Position numbers and translations under genes: made by a program
In this document: piece after piece, positions 48,424-58,930 of the stretch
Layout: each line of letters starts with the position of its first letter
Numbering within the stretch: the stretch's first letter is position 1
The notes under the pieces: generated by a model
What the model was told of the DNA's origin: nothing
What the model saw: the letters and a program-made list of their open reading frames with translations, nothing else
The model's database searches: none
DNA from: Sipunculus nudus
Lineage: Eukaryota > Annelida > Sipuncula > Golfingiida > Sipunculidae
DNA length: 64,000 nucleotides
Direction of reading: 5' to 3'
Assembly (NCBI GenBank): GCA_026874595.1
Contig: CM049322.1
Location: forward strand, 25,209,400 to 25,273,399

Positions 48424-48939
48424 TACAAGTTTGAACTCATATTTTTTTGTTAACAACATGTAGACAGACATATATCCCATTATCTATCAAGTTCAAACAA
48501 TATTAAGCCAAACAGCTCTTTACAATGTGTCCCTAACAGTTATGAAATTTCTTTCTCATTGTCTAAAGTTTTTAGTTGATGTCAGACTGTCACAGCTCAG
48601 GAACCTCAGCTTAGCATTATGAATCATGGGTCACCTGTAATACCTTGATACCTTACACATAATCAGTGAGCAGTGTACACACATATAATGTATGAGTCAC
48701 AATGATAAGTATCAACTGTAAACAAACACAGGTTACCTTTGTCCTGCACTCATGGAATATTATCATTCCAGAGTAAGCAAGGCAAGCCCAGCTAAGTACC
48801 ACATTGTAATGTAACATAAAGGGCCGCACATGCAACAGGTACTGGTGAGGTGTGTTTGGACTTAATTGAAATCACAGTTATGCCGGGTCATAGAGCACTT
48901 GGTTCCTGTGTTTGGGTTATTCATATCAGTCTTGTTTAT
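48424..48939. other. Spacer, no gene seen
   Basis: About 500 bp of AT-rich, apparently non-tandem sequence before the 27-bp array. Confidence 0.4.
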
Positions 48940-51395
48940 CCTTGATCTGTTTTGAGATAGGCTGTATGATGACCTGTTTTGAGATAGGCTGTCTGACGAT
49001 CTGTTTTGAGGTTGGCTGTCTGATGATCTGTTTTGAGGTAGGCTGTCTGACGATCTGTTTTGAGGTAGGCTGTCTGACAATCTGTTTTGAGGTAGGCTGT
49101 ATGATGACCTGTTTTGAGGTAGGCTGTCTGACGATCTGTTTTGAGGTAGGCTGTCTGACGATCTGTTTTGAGGTAGGCTGTCTGACGATCTGTTTTGAGG
49201 TAGGCTGTCTGACGATCTGTTTTGAGGTAGGCTGTCTGACGATCTGTTTTGAGGTAGGCTGTATGATGATCTGTTTTGAGGTAGGCTGTATGATGACCTG
49301 TTTTGAGGTAGGCTGTCTGATGATCTGTTTTGAGGTAGGCTGTCTGACGATCTGTTTTGAGGTAGGCTGTCTGACGATCTGTTTTGAGGTAGGCTGTCTG
49401 ACGATCTGTTTTGAGGTAGGCTGTATGATGACCTGTTTTGAGGTAGGCTGTATGATGACCTGTTTTGAGGTAGGCTGTATGATGACCTGTTTTGAGGTAG
49501 GCTGTCTGACGATCTGTTTTGAGGTAGGCTGTCTGATGATCTGTTTTGAAGTAGGCTGTCTGACGATCTGTTTTGAGGTAGGCTGTATGATGACCTGTTT
49601 TGAGGTAGGCTGTATGATGACCTGTTTTGAAATAGGCTCTCTGAAGATCTGTTTTGAGGTAGGCTGTCTGACGATCTGTTTTGAGGTAGGCTGTCTGACG
49701 ATCTGTTTTGAGGTAGGCTGTATGATGACCTGTTTTGAGGTAGGCTGTATGATGACCTGTTTTGAGGTAGGCTGTCTGACGATCTGTTTTGAGGTAGGCT
49801 GTCTGACGATCTGTTTTGAGGTAGGCTGTCTGACTATCTGTTTTGAGGTAGGCTGTCTGACGATCTGTTTTGAGGTAGGCTGTCTGACGATCTGTTTTGA
49901 GGTAGGCTGTATGATGATCTGTTTTGAGGTAGGCTGTATGACGATCTGTTTTGAGGTAGGCTGTCTGACGATCTGTTTTGAGGTAGGCTGTATGAAGATC
50001 TGTTTTGAGGTAGGCTGTCTGACGATCTTTGAGGTAGGCTGTCTGACAATCTGTTTTGAGGTAGGCTGTCTGACGATCTGTTTTGAGGTAGGCTGTATGA
50101 TGACCTGTTTTGAGGTAGGCTGTCTGACAATCTGTTTTGAGGTAGGCTGTATGATGACCTGTTTTGAGGTAGGCTGTATGATGATCTGTTTTGAGGTAGG
50201 CTGTCTGATGATCTGTTTTGAGGTAGGCTGTATGATGACCTGTTTTGAGATTGGCTGTATGATGATCTGTTTTGAGGTAGGCTGTCTGACGATCTGTTTG
50301 AGGTAGACTGTATGATGATCTGTTTTGAGGTAGACTGTATGATGATCTGTTTTGAGGTAGGCTGTATGATGACCTGTGTTGAGGTAGGCTGTCTGACCAT
50401 CTGTTTGAGGTAGACTGTATGATGATCTGTTTTGAGGTAGACTGTATGATGATCTGTTTTGAGGTAGGCTGTCTGATGATCTGTTTTGAGGTAGGCTGTC
50501 TGACGATCTGTTTTGAGGTAGGCTGTCTGACGATCTGTTTTAAGGTAGGCTGTATGACGATCTGTTTTGAGGTAGGCTGTATGAAGATCTGTTTTGAGGT
50601 AGGCTGTGTGATAATATGTTTTGAGGTAGGCTGTCTGACGATCTGTTTTGAGGTAGGCTGTATGATGACCTGTTTTGAGGTAGGCTGTCTGACGATCTGC
50701 TTTGAGGTAGGCTGTATGATGATCTGTTTTGAGGTAGGCTGTATGAAGACCTGTTTTGAGGTAGGCTGTATGATGATCTGTTTTGAGGTAGGCTCTCTGA
50801 CGATCTGTTTTGAGGTAGCCTGTGTGGTAATCTGTTTTGAGGTAGGCTGTGTGGTAATCTGTTTTGAGGTAGGCTGTATAATGATCTGTTTTGAGGTAGG
50901 CTGTATAATGATCTTTTTTGAGGTAGGCTGTCTGACGATCTGTTTTGGCTAGGCTGTATGATGACCTGTTTTGAGGTAGGCTGTCTGATGATCTGTTTTG
51001 AGGTAGGCTGTCTGACGATCTGTTTTGAGGTAGGCTGTATGATGACCTGTTTTGAGGTAGGCTGTATGATGATCTGTTTTGAGGTAGGCTGTCTGATGAT
51101 GTTTTGAGGTAGGCTGTGTGGTAATCTGTTTTGAGGTAGGCTGTCTGATGATCTGTTTTGAGGTAGGCTGTATGATGACCTGTTTTGAGGTAGGCTGTAT
51201 GATGATCTGTTTGAGGTAGGCTGTATGATGACCTGTTTTGAGGTAGGCTGTATGATAATCTGTTTTGAGGTAGGCTGTATAATGATCTGTTTGAGGTAGG
51301 CTGTCTGATGATCTGTTTTGAGGTAAGCTGTATGATGATCTGTTTTGAGGTAGGCTGTTTGATGACCTGTTTTGAGGTAGCCTGTATGATGATCT
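48940..51395. repeat. 27-bp tandem array (second family), about 90 copies
   Basis: The unit is GAGGTAGGCTGTCTGACG plus ATCTGTTTT, with a common GTATGATGACC variant. Since 27 is 9 codons, frames stay open: 464 residues on plus from 48912 (nonapeptide CFEVGCLTI) and 188 on minus (SSDSLPQNR). Units of 26 or 24 bp (near 50027, 50295, 50400, 51093, 51200) break every frame, and there is no unique coding flank. It is treated as non-coding. Confidence 0.95.
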
Positions 51396-51400
51396 GCTTT

Positions 51401-52100
51401 TAGCTCAGCTGACTGAAAGTCATCTCAGCTATAGTGATCAGTCTTTGGCCGTCGTCCATCCGTCCGTCTGTCTGTTTCACAAATTGAAACTGCTGAACCT
51501 ACAACCTTGTAACATAACTTAAAGAGAGGTCCATGAAAAATCTGTCTGGAAACTTGAAATTAAGTCTCTGTTACCCAAATACACAAGCTATGGGACTCTA
51601 AAGTACCCCCCCCCCCCCCCCCGAAAAAATAAAAATTTGAAACAAAAGCGCTGGTATCTAAATAACTAACTCATTGATCACCATGAAGCTTGGCATGCAT
51701 ATTCTTCATGGAGTGTTTCATCAGGGTCTGCAGACTTGTGGCACCACCTGGAATTTTTGTAATTTTTAAGCAATTTTTTTTCTAATTTTGAGACCTTCAA
51801 GGATGGAGCTGGAATCTTCTTACTTGACATCCAGGGAGGTCAATGCTAAATCTCCATGGAAACCTGAAATTAGGTCTCTGTTACCCATATCCTTAGAGCT
51901 ATGGGGCTAAGAAGAACCCCTCCCCCCCCCCCCCCCCGGCCGCCTAGAATAATTAAAAATATGATACATACCTCTAAAATCTGAACAACTAATGCATTCA
52001 TCACCAAAATTCTTTGCATGCTTATTGATCACTGAGTGATTCATCAGTTCCTGCAGACTGGTGGCGTCACCTGGATTTTTTTAGAAAATTTTCACACTTT
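51401..52100 (+). mobile_element. H1-type 5' end joined to a 441-760-type repeat
   Basis: 5' hairpin at 51401-51434, then a CCGTC-rich stretch, then two copies of the block also seen at 500-760 and 4660-4900, each with a C run (about 51607-51622 and 51918-51937). No gene. Confidence 0.5.
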
Positions 52101-52503
52101 TAGCCTAGCTGACCATAAGTCATCTGAGCTATAGTTGTGGTCCATTGTCCGTCATCCGTCGGTCTTTCTTCTGTCTGTCTGTCCGTCCGTCTGTAGATGT
52201 GGCACATTTTGAAACTGTAAGACCTATGAATCCAAAATCTGGCATATTGTTAGATGTCCCCAAGATCTCCTACCAAGCCGAAAACAGGGTCTTTGTGACT
52301 TCGTTCCTTTGAGAAATTAAGGAAAAACCTCAATTTTTTTATTAAAAACCTATTTTCACTCTTCAGGACTGCCTAATATCAAAACCACTCATCTGTTTTT
52401 CCTCATATTTACCATAACTATTCCTCTACATAGTTCCTATTTACATGCCAGAATTTTGGTCTGTATTATATAATTTTAAAAAGTTACCAGTATAGGCCCA
52501 AAC

Positions 52504-53109
52504 AGTGCTAGAAACCTGGGGGTAGTGTTTGACCAAGGGCTTTTCCTTGACAAGCATTTAAATAATATTTGTTGTTTGGCTTTTTACCACCTGCGTAATA
52601 TAGCTAGGATAAAGGGTTTCCTAACTCAAGATTCACTAATAACATTAATTCATGCGTTTATCAGTTCAAGGATTGACTGTTCCAACTCTTTGCTATGTGG
52701 TCTTCCTAGCAAGTTGCTGGACCGGCTAGAGAGAGTGCAGAATGCAGCTGCTAGGCTTGTAACTGGTGCCAAGAAGTGTGACCACATTACACCAATACTT
52801 AAAGAACTCCACTGGCTCCCGGTGCGACAGCGCATTGATTTTAAAATTTTATTATTAGTATATAAAGCCATAAATGGTCAATCGCCTATTTACATTAGGA
52901 ACCTTTAAACTTTTTATGTTCCAGTCAGGCAGCTTAGGTCATCTGACCAAGGGCTTTTAGTGATCCCTAAAGCACGAAGTGAGATGTGTCGTTCGAGAGC
53001 TTTCTCAGCTGTGGCACCAAGGTTGTGGAATGAACTTTCGCACTCAATCAGAGCTTCACCATCTTTAGCTTCTTTTAAAGAAATCTTAAAACTTACCTTT
53101 TTATATTAG
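52504..53109 (+). pseudogene. Reverse transcriptase C-terminal fragment (CR1/L2-like ORF2)
   Basis: The last roughly 200 codons of a non-LTR retrotransposon polyprotein, beyond the catalytic domain. Recognisable in order: NLGVVFD near the start, RIDCSNSLLCGLP, LERVQNAAARLVTG, LKELHWLPVRQRIDFK, then SSDQGLLVIPKARSE and a RAFSAVAPRLWNELS block close to the C-terminus. One in-frame TAA at 52906-52908 interrupts the reading; the same frame continues to the normal TAG at 53107-53109. Upstream two thirds are absent by 5' truncation. No host function is implied. Confidence 0.9.
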
Positions 53110-53275
53110 CTTTTGGTAGTTCTTAGAAATTAGGGTTTTCTTTTAGGAATCTTTGCTTTAGTAGGAATCTACATTTTATGTTTTAGTAAAACTGTGCTTT
53201 GTGTCTTGTAAAGCGCTTTTGATAACTATTTTGTTGAATTAGCGCTATATAAATTAAATATATAATTATTATTAT
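52504..53275 (+). mobile_element. 5'-truncated CR1/L2-like non-LTR retrotransposon
   Basis: The end of a reverse transcriptase ORF, a roughly 165-bp 3' UTR and a terminal AT-rich run (ATTATTATTATA, about 53264-53275). The 3' end with GCGCTATATAAATT before the short repeats is typical of L2/CR1-type LINEs. It contains no endonuclease or catalytic reverse transcriptase domain, so it is dead on arrival. Confidence 0.85.
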
Positions 53276-53530
53276 ATTGCACTTTGTTAAAAATCAGGAA
53301 AAATATTTGGTCACTAAATGTTAAAGCTAGAAACTTTTTTTCAGTTATATAACTTTAATTAATCAAAATTTGATTGTATATTCAAAATTATATCAAAATC
53401 TTTTAAATTTTTTAAAATATAAGGAAAAATATAAAATTGGTACCTTAAATTTTGCCGAAATTTGACCATGGCATGTTTTTTCTTGTAAGTAGATTTAATT
53501 TATTTTTCACAGCCAGGAAACATGTGGATT

Positions 53531-54249
53531 TAATCTGTTGAATTCTGAAATTTGAAAGTAAAAGCTTAAAAATTATTCTAATTATTGAAGCTTTTCAGAT
53601 GCTCTTATGTATTTGCATTTTGTATATCCAAGACCCCACTCTTGCTCACTACAGCATTGCCTTAGTAACCTTATTAGTGATGCAACACTGGCAGAACACC
53701 CCTGCTATAATTAACATACACCTGTTCTCATGGGCCCTACCCTAAGTAATTAAGTACTTTTCAGATGCTGGTCAAGAATTTTATCATGGAAGCATTATAC
53801 CTGATGTTTATGCCATTGCACATGTTTGCATTATATTAGGCCTGTAGTCCTTGATCATGTGGATATAGCTCAGGTCACAGCATTTACAGCATCTCTCATG
53901 TCAGGAATTTGACTAGTATATATGAACTCATACACCTAATACCAGAATTAGTAACATGCTTGCACTTTGTGATTATACATTTCTAGGTGACTGGCCACAG
54001 TATCTGTGTCTCAGATGAATGAGTCTTGCCTGAGATGTGTGTGGTTTTATATACACAGCCTTCACCTTGCAGGCCCCTACTGGAGCTGTTGACTAATAGA
54101 CCCACAAACACTACTGGTCACATCTGTTTGTAAAGTTTACATGTGAACACACTGAGAGGTGAGCTACACTCCTGGGCAAGTGTTGTCTGACCTCTGTACC
54201 TTTCTTGCTGAGTAGGATTGTTTTGTGGCACACACAGACAGTGATTATA
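53531..54249. other. Upstream region of the putative host gene
   Basis: Apparently single-copy sequence before the candidate start exon. An in-frame stop (TGA) at 54160-54162 bounds the frame of the candidate ATG. No clear TATA box was identified. Open frames on the minus strand (54111-54296) overlap and have no domain. Confidence 0.35.
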
Positions 54250-54262
54250 ATGGATGAGACAG
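54250..54262 (+). CDS. Candidate start exon of the Ser/Pro-rich scaffold gene
   Basis: ATG at 54250 has A at -3 and G at +4, a strong context. It codes MDET plus one base, followed by GTAAGTT, a near-ideal donor at 54263. The single leftover G joins the GT that opens the exon at 62553 to give Gly and continue MDETGDSNK in the only open frame there. The match of phase and frame is the main support. Alternatives: an internal exon reading open from 54163, or a chance donor, with further exons lying in the 8.3-kb gap. Confidence 0.45.
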
Positions 54263-54538
54263 GTAAGTTACTGGGTTTACCTGCACTCTCTCTCACATGT
54301 TACACCTCATATTATAGCTTTTAGTTTTGTCTGTCTGGGGTCCTTTATTTTCCTTTTCTAAAATCTTTTCTCTTCAACTTATTCTTCCACACTTGTGTCA
54401 TCCTGGTGACAAACCTGTCATATGCAGCTGTCCATGAAATTCAACTATATTCTTCTTGGTTTAAAGGAATATATTTTGAGGTTCTTGCAGCATCATACAC
54501 ACAGCCTTAACCCCATAGCTTTTACAATGTTTTGATTT

Positions 54539-55200
54539 TAGCTCAGACCTATAAGTCATCTGAGCAATAGTGATGGTCCTTTGGCTGTCATCAGCCTGGC
54601 TGGATGTCTGTTAACAAGGCATGTTTTGAAACCTACAAGTCTGTAATTATACATACAGTTAAATGTCCCCATGTTCTCCTGCCAAACTGAAAACTGAGTC
54701 ATTTCGACTTCATTACTTCGAAATATTAAGGAAAACCCTCCATTTTCCAATAAAAACCTATTGTTATACTTCAAGACTGCACACAACAAAAACAACCAGT
54801 GTTGTTTATTCACATTTAGCATAACTATTTCTGCATATATTTTCTATGTACTTGCTAGAAATTAGGTCATAATTGCATAAATTGATGAAGGTATTGGCCT
54901 GAATATAATGCAATTTGTCAAAAAAACAGGAACATTTTTTACACACTGAACTTGATAATTGTTGAAACTCCAGAGCTATATTTAATTTAGTTTTAATTGT
55001 AAACTAGAAATAAGATGAGAATAAATTTTCAAGTTATTAGCATAAATGTGAATTTTTACATTAAATTTGGACAACTCTGACTATGGCACATTTTTTTTTC
55101 CTGTAAGCACTTTTGATTATATATTCACATGATGGATGGATTAGGTTTTAATCTTTTATCATCTGAAATTTGAAAGCAATTGTTTAAATGTAGGGTATAT
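54539..55200 (+). mobile_element. Diverged H1 Helitron-like copy in the intron
   Basis: A decayed hairpin (TAGCTCAG...CTGAGCAA) at 54539, then H1 body blocks such as AGACTGCACAC (for TGCCTAATATC) and ATGGCACATTTTT at 55084. The right end is unclear. Confidence 0.55.
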
Positions 55201-55894
55201 TAGGTTTTGGAAGACCAGTTCAAGTTTTGTTTACAACAAACCAACCCAGTACACAGGGATGCAGTCAGTCATCAGGATGGTCCAGCTGAACTTGAATGGG
55301 CTGCTATAGCAGAAAAAAATCTGTAATTTGAAAGCTCTTGATAAAAAACAGCAGCTTTTTCAAAGTTTTAGAAGAACATGTCATATAAATAACTGTTTAC
55401 AAAAGGCAAGGTTACTGTCTAGGTTTTGTGGCAATGCACCAGGGCTTGTTATGTAACTGCTTAGGCAGCTAGCTGGCTCACTCCCAGTCAGAGCAGAAAA
55501 TACTGCAGCCATGCAATAAATTATGATGGAAGAGTAGACCTAGATCCAAGGTAACTTGGAAAACTAACATGTTGGAGTCGTCAGATAAAGTTTGACATTG
55601 TAAATGACATTTCTCCCCAGCTGTAGCAGTTAAATTGGATTGAATCAATATTTGATAACATACATGGGTCAACAAAACATCTGTTATTTTAATTTGTTGG
55701 TAGTATACTTAGAGTGATCTTTTTAGCTTGTTTGATTGGGTCAAGTATGTAATACAAGGTTGTTCTGTCATCCATGGAAGAAAAGAGCTCGGAGGCACTG
55801 GGTGTGAAAACTGTCACTAGTATCAGCTCCACAAGGTTACTCTGCTGCACCCACAAAGGTACAAAGTCTGACACACCAGCTTTTATGGCTAAAC

Positions 55895-56265
55895 GTGACT
55901 GACATGTACAGTTTATGGTAGATATGACTCTCACAGTGACATGTACAGTTTATGGTAGATTTGACTCTCACATTGACATGTACAGTTTATGGTAGATATA
56001 AGTCTCACAGTGACAGGTACAGTTTATGGTAGATATGACTCTCACAGTGACAGGTACAGTTTATGGTAGATATAAGTCTCACAGTGACAGGTACAGTTTA
56101 TGGTAGATATAAGTCTCACAGTGACAGGTACAGTTTATGGTAGATATAAGTCTCACAGTGACATGTACAGCGTAGTGGTAGATATGACTCTCACAGTGAC
56201 ATGTACAGTTTACTGGTAGGCATGACTCTCTGTGACATGTACAGGTTAGTAGTAAGTATGACTCT
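55895..56265. repeat. 37-bp tandem array, about 10 copies
   Basis: The unit contains GTGACATGTACAGTTTATGG and TAGATATGACTCTCACA, period 37 (38 for the first). Copies decay to the right. Confidence 0.9.
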
Positions 56266-56505
56266 CATATTGTACCCTTCATCTGAGGTTTAGGATACAT
56301 GGTTTAAAAATGGTTGGTCTGCTAATAGATTGCATCATGGTTTGTTCTATCATTTGGCGTGTATATAGAGCTTGGACATTTTCTTTTGCACAGAATTAGT
56401 GGTGACACCTACAATTAATTTTATTGGGAGGTTTAATCATGAAATTTGCTTTTCATATTCATCTTTGACAGTTTTATCTGCTGTGTGAGACCAGTGGCAC
56501 ATTTT

Positions 56506-56740
56506 TAGCTCAGCTGACTGTAAGTCACCTGAGCTATAGTGATCAGTCAGAATCAGTTGTCCGTCTGTCTGTATGTTTGACTGGCACATTTTGACACAGT
56601 TGGACCTAGAAACCTGTAACTAAATATTAAGGGAGATCAATAAAAATTCTTGTTGGAAACCTGAAATTAGGTCACTGTGACCTATATCTCCAAGCTATGG
56701 GTCTCGAAATTACCCCCCCCCCCCCCTCCACCAGAATAAT
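56506..56740 (+). mobile_element. H1-type 5' end joined to a 441-760-type repeat
   Basis: Hairpin at 56506-56539, then GGTCACTGTGACC-type block and a C run at about 56714-56726. The same composite occurs at 51401-51960. Confidence 0.5.
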
Positions 56741-56955
56741 ATCAGTTCATGATGACTGGTCAAGCCACCTTTATTTTTCCATTTTTGATGCATTTATTCC
56801 TTTACTGTGAGACTGCAGTTATATTGATTCCATCCGATTATGAACTGTGGTTTCATCTGTGTCCTGAAACCTTGTGTGTTTATTAGGGCCCCTCTTGAAA
56901 AAAGAGATGCCCAATATTAATCACCCTGCTCATCTCTCTGGTTGTCTTTTTGCAG

Positions 56956-57105
56956 GCATGTGGAAATTGTGCAAATGACCTTTCAGGTTATGTGGAGGTT
57001 ACGCAAACTGAAACTGGCACGAACGAATTACCGGAAGCTGAACTTAGCCAGTTTGCTGTATCTTCCTATATGAGTTATAAACCTGCTAAACGTTTTTTCG
57101 GCTGA
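56956..57105 (+). CDS. Possible coding exon, unrecognised
   Basis: TCTTTTTGCAG ends at 56955. The frame starting at the first exon base is open for 49 codons to TGA (57103-57105); the peptide begins ACGNCANDLSGYVEVTQT, with a CxxC. It looks protein-like, but its phase (0) does not match the candidate start exon (one leftover base), so it is not a simple alternative terminal exon of that gene. Could be a retrocopy remnant or chance. Confidence 0.2.
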   Translation, partial: ACGNCANDLSGYVEVTQTETGTNELPEAELSQFAVSSYMSYKPAKRFFG

Positions 57106-57899
57106 CGCCACTGAAGCCAATTTGTTTAATATTTTACATGATTAATCCCCACAGTAATCCTTAAAATAATTGTCTTTAATGGTTCCATATGAATGATTTC
57201 AGGCTGAATTATGGAGATTGAATTGAGTCATTTCACTATATATGTTAGCTGTGTTTAGCAGTTACATCTAGCCTGGCACCAGTTTATCAGCATCTATTTC
57301 ATCATGCCACTAGACATTTAGATTTCAAGTTAAATAGCTTGGCAGACTGCCAACTATTTCAGATTTGGCAACGGGCCAAAGGTCAGCCTGGATCTATTTA
57401 TAGCTTTGGCAGACTGGCAACTGTATCAGATGAGGCAACAGGTCAAGAGTTCACTTGAAAGGATGGCAAGATGCCTAAAATATACTCTGTTTAACAGACA
57501 GTCATTTTCAGTTTTAAATCCTACATTCTTTTAAACCATTTTGAAAAGGTGTTTCTTTTATCGTTATGTTTGCTCTTTGTTAGAACAGTACTTCTACCTG
57601 GGGTGTTCTATATTTGGTTTATTTTCCTTTAACAACTTAGCATTATGATCAGTAAAGGAATAACTGAATTTTCATCATCTTTGCAATGAAATAATTTGAA
57701 ATTCTTAGAAGTGTATTTAGGCATAAGTTTCTTTTTAATTTACCAGACTTGCCAGCTGATTTGATGTTTATAGACTTTATAGTTAACATCATACAGCATC
57801 AATTACCTTCTGCAAATGTCCCTTTCAATTGTGAATGTTAATTAAGATATACAAATGAAGGTTTCATTTGATCTTAATCTTTTAGAACATTTTCTAAAA

Positions 57900-58518
57900 T
57901 GGGCTGTATGTCCTTCAGATTTGTTTTAAGGTCACAGGACAAAACTTATTTTGAAAGATTGTGGATGCATTTTAAGCCAATCTTTCCATTCCAAACCTTC
58001 CATCTTGCACATATAGCTGACCTGCCAGTAGGGTAAGATTCTGATTGATATTGGGATCACAAGGTAAAAGGTCAAGGTCACAGGGGCCATCTGCCCACAT
58101 TTGTTTCCAGATGATAACTCAAGTTTGGGTTGACATATTGGTTTCAAACTTGACTTAAATATGACCCACCAATAATGCAAGAACCCTTTTGATTTTGGGG
58201 TCATGAGGTCCAAGGTCATAGGACCCACTTCTTTAAAAAGATTGTTGATGCATTTTAAGCCAAACTTTTCATCCCAATCCTACTGTTTTCCACATGGTGC
58301 ACCTGCCAATTGGGGAAGGTTCCTTTTGATTTTGGGGTCACTAGGTTAAAAGTCAAGGTCACAGGGCCCATCCATTCACTAATTAGTTTATGGATGATAA
58401 CTCCAGTTAAGGTAGACAGGTTGGCTTCAGATTGACCACTGGACCCATATTTTGAAAGAGCTAAGGAACATATCCTTATAGACAAATTGAGCTGAGTGTC
58501 AAGACCCATGGGTCCCTA
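57900..58518 (+). mobile_element. Helitron-like fragment (H3 body with H1-type 3' end)
   Basis: Contains AGGTCA-type repeats near 58067 and 58352 and terminates with GAGCTGAGTGTCAAG and GACCCATGGGTC (58503-58514), the H1-type end. Composition parallels 5100-6125. Confidence 0.5.
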
Positions 58519-58726
58519 TTTTCAGTTTTCCTCTTTGTCTGCATTTCCAGTTCTGTATTAGCCATAGAGCCTGAATTTTAAGGTGCAATTTAAGGATTTC
58601 ATACTATAAACAATTATATTATGTTTTATAAATTAAATCAGTTTCACTTTCGTGAGACTTATCTCGAGATCAAATATTACAGGTCTTGGACTTGGAACCT
58701 CAAGTCTGTCAAGTTCTCAAAGTAGA

Positions 58727-58930
58727 TCACGGATATGGTCCAGAAATAATTTCCCATGAAGTTTTTTTTTCAGAAAGTCTGCCAAAGATGATACCTGCTT
58801 CAGCAAAATGCCAGTTGTGGTCAGGTTGAGAGTAGTTGTTGATTCTGAGACCCCCTTTAACACAGGTGCTGTCCACCTCTCTGAACTGTACATGTGGCTG
58901 CGTTCGTACCCAACCCCGGGGCACAATTAA
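58727..58930 (-). CDS. Possible minus-strand coding fragment, unrecognised
   Basis: On the minus strand a CTCCCTCAG acceptor-like site precedes base 58930. The frame from there reads LIVPRGWVRTQPHVQFREVD and on for 67 codons to a TGA (58727-58729). It has few low-complexity features, includes PDHNWHFAEAG near the middle, and looks like part of a soluble protein. A second frame (58717-58926) overlaps and is taken as the shadow. It is antisense to the candidate intron. No family recognised; it may be a remnant of a processed copy. Confidence 0.25.
   Translation of the reverse strand, partial: LIVPRGWVRTQPHVQFREVDSTCVKGGLRINNYSQPDHNWHFAEAGIIFGRLSEKKTSWEIISGPYP

Larger units (their letters stand above)
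52101..53530 (+). mobile_element. H1 Helitron-like copy split by a LINE
   Basis: 5' hairpin at 52101-52134, body to GGCCCAAAC at about 52503, then LINE sequence, then H1 resumes TTGCACTTTGTTAAAAATC at 53276 and runs to about 53530. Comparison with 45225-45260 shows the LINE lies inside the CCCAAACATAATGCAC block. Confidence 0.65.

Noticed and set aside
48912-50306. A 464-residue Cys-rich open frame
   Set aside because: Translation of the second 27-bp array, with another open frame antisense; units of non-3n length end the frame, and its extension at 50419 needs a frame change.
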